64,000 nucleotides of DNA, taken from positions 1,550,001 through 1,614,000 of the forward strand of contig OY969794.1 in assembly GCA_963703175.1 (NCBI GenBank), in the 5' to 3' direction. Numbering within the stretch: position 1 is the first letter of the stretch; each line of letters starts with the position of its first letter. The position numbers and the translations under genes were made by a program. Origin of the DNA: VRUE01 sp963703175 (GTDB lineage: Bacteria; Actinomycetota; Thermoleophilia; Solirubrobacterales; 70-9). Of the stretch, positions 62,611 through 64,000 are shown piece after piece. Below the pieces are notes generated by a model, which saw only the letters and a program-made list of their open reading frames with translations, was not told the DNA's origin and did no database searches.

Positions 62611-64000
62611 GTGAGACGCCACGAGAAGGCATCGACCGCGGGATCGACTCAGCGCCAGGCCAAGGGCCTCGGTCGCTTCTTCCGTGGAGCCGACGCCACC
62701 CGTGGGCCTTCGCATAGCGCCGCAGGGAGTAGTGCGCCCGCGCTCAAGCGCCTCGCCCTGCCACTCGCCGTCCTCGCTGCCCTCGTCTTCGCCGCTTCGG
62801 CCGGCGCCACCAAGACCCACCTCTTCAAGGAAACCTTCGGCTCCGCCGCCCAGCCGAGCTTCTCCAACGCCGGGGGGATCGCGGTGGACCAATCGAGCGG
62901 CGACGTCCTGGTCATGGACGCGGGCGGCACCCCCTCGATCAAGCGCTATAACCCCGACGGCACTGCCGCCAACTTCTCGGGCCTCGGCACCAACGCGATC
63001 GACGGCAAAGGCAACGGCGAATGCGCCACGGTGCCCGCCGACTGCGACCAGACTCCTCAAAACGGTCTCGGCTTCGCCTCGGCCAGCGAATCGCAGATCG
63101 CCGTCGATAACTCAGGCACGGCGACCGACGGCGACATCTACGTCACCCAGAGCTCACCGAACGCGATCAACATCTTCTCCTCGCAAGGCAAATACCTGGG
63201 CCAGCTGACTGAATCCAGCTCCGGGCCCTTCTCCGAAGCCTGTGGGGTCGCCGTCGATCCGTCAGGTGCCCTCTACGTCGGCGACTACTCCAGCGGCATC
63301 CACAAGTTCGTTCCCGCGGCAAACCCCCCAGTCAACGCCGACAACCCCGCCAACTTCAGCTCGACGACCAACCCCTGCACCCTGGCCGCCGGCGCGGGCT
63401 CGAGCGCGGGCTTTCTCTTCGCCGCCCAATACAGCGGCCCGATCTCAAAGCTCGACAGCGGCACCGGCGCAGTCGAATACACGGTTTCCCCCGATAGCAA
63501 CACGACCGTCTCCGTCGACCCAGGGACGGGTCACGTCTACGCTGCCACGGGCCAGGCGATCAAAGAGTTCGATGCCTCTGGTGCGGCCAGCGCGACGAGC
63601 GTCTCCAGCTCAACCCTCGCGAGCAACGTCCAGGGGATTGCCGCACGTGGCTCAACCGGCGACCTCTATGCCTCCCGCTCAGACGCAGCGAACGTCGAAG
63701 TGTTCGGCCCGCTTGTCGCCCTTCCCACCGTCACCACCGACTCAGCCTCGGCTGTTGGGCCGACCAGCGCGACGCTCAACGGCACGATCAATCCTGACGG
63801 CGTCGAACTGAGCGAATGCAAGTTCGAATACGGCAAAACCACCGGCTACGGGCAGACCGTCGCTTGCGCTCAGCCTCCAGCGACTATCGGCAGCGGCACC
63901 TCTGACGTACCGGTCAGTGCCAACCTCAGTGGCCTCGATCTTGGCGCCGAATACCACTTCCGCCTCGTTGCCAAAAACACGAATGGCACGGTCAATGGAG
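62611..64000 (+). CDS. NHL-repeat surface protein, 3' truncated by the window end
   Basis: Open from the GTG at 62611 (AAGGAGAG upstream) to the end of the window, at least 463 residues. Basic N-terminus of 48 residues, then a membrane/signal helix (RLALPLAVLAALVFAASAGA), then propeller-like NHL repeats (GGIAVDQSSGDVLVMDAGG, CGVAVDPSGALYVGDYSSG, VSVDPGTGHVYAATGQ), then the start of an FN3-like module (SATLNGTINPDGVELSECKF, EYGKTTGYG). Such proteins form large families in Solirubrobacterales; they are exported and probably adhesive. Confidence 0.8.
   Translation, partial: MRRHEKASTAGSTQRQAKGLGRFFRGADATRGPSHSAAGSSAPALKRLALPLAVLAALVFAASAGATKTHLFKETFGSAAQPSFSNAGGIAVDQSSGDVLVMDAGGTPSIKRYNPDGTAANFSGLGTNAIDGKGNGECATVPADCDQTPQNGLGFASASESQIAVDNSGTATDGDIYVTQSSPNAINIFSSQGKYLGQLTESSSGPFSEACGVAVDPSGALYVGDYSSGIHKFVPAANPPVNADNPANFSSTTNPCTLAAGAGSSAGFLFAAQYSGPISKLDSGTGAVEYTVSPDSNTTVSVDPGTGHVYAATGQAIKEFDASGAASATSVSSSTLASNVQGIAARGSTGDLYASRSDAANVEVFGPLVALPTVTTDSASAVGPTSATLNGTINPDGVELSECKFEYGKTTGYGQTVACAQPPATIGSGTSDVPVSANLSGLDLGAEYHFRLVAKNTNGTVNG

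Overview
The window is high-GC DNA from an actinobacterium, most probably the Thermoleophilia/Solirubrobacterales branch. Four things point there: the dnaK-grpE-dnaJ-hspR-clpB operon, an Ino1-based phosphatidylinositol locus, frequent GTG and TTG starts, and very large secreted NHL/LamG/FN3 proteins. The lineage is inferred from gene content only.

Layout. 1-2.1 kb: the 3' part of a DHA2-type MFS exporter and an AraC-type regulator. 2.1-12.3 kb: two purine operons on the minus strand (purC-purS-purQ-purL and purD-purE-purB), with a P450, a thioredoxin-fold protein, a VapBC module and a GYD protein around them. 12.5-15 kb: a secreted muralytic enzyme and a membrane-anchored partner. 15-21.7 kb: the heat-shock operon with its repressor HspR. 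21.9-25 kb: a secreted phosphatase-type enzyme, cytochrome c, endonuclease III and a dehalogenase-like hydrolase. 25-29.3 kb: a phosphatidylinositol locus (PAP2 protein, CDP-alcohol phosphotransferase, Ino1, and a GT4-like/PHP fusion). 29.3-40.2 kb: mixed housekeeping genes (UDG-like protein, LLM enzyme, RNA methyltransferase, argF, lgt, prmC, lysS, CDF exporter, SDR).

40.3-56.1 kb is accessory. A tRNA-Glu with an extra hairpin in its D-loop is followed by small regulators, an excisionase and a tyrosine integrase. Defence-type genes follow: a zinc-hook AAA ATPase broken by a frameshift, a nuclease-STAND ATPase, and a methyltransferase-Mrr endonuclease fusion. Beyond these lie a zincin with a tiny partner, MntA/HepT and two further toxin-antitoxin modules. 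56.1-64 kb holds a DUF899 protein, a 1,775-residue secreted protein carrying a nearly perfect 1,227-bp tandem duplication, and the start of an NHL-repeat surface protein.

The most unusual signal lies between the genes. Many intergenic spacers hold long inverted repeats whose arms pair perfectly but differ from locus to locus. Three of them (26.6, 30.0 and 36.3 kb) share core motifs and hairpins that covary. A separate element of about 81 bp occurs twice (11.95 and 30.90 kb) with a fixed 24-nt loop, different but still complementary stems, and opposite orientation relative to transcription; in the second copy it supplies the C-terminal tail of an rRNA methyltransferase. Many genes also have a TANNNT box 6-8 nt before the start codon and no Shine-Dalgarno sequence, which suggests widespread leaderless transcription, including two very short back-to-back promoters.
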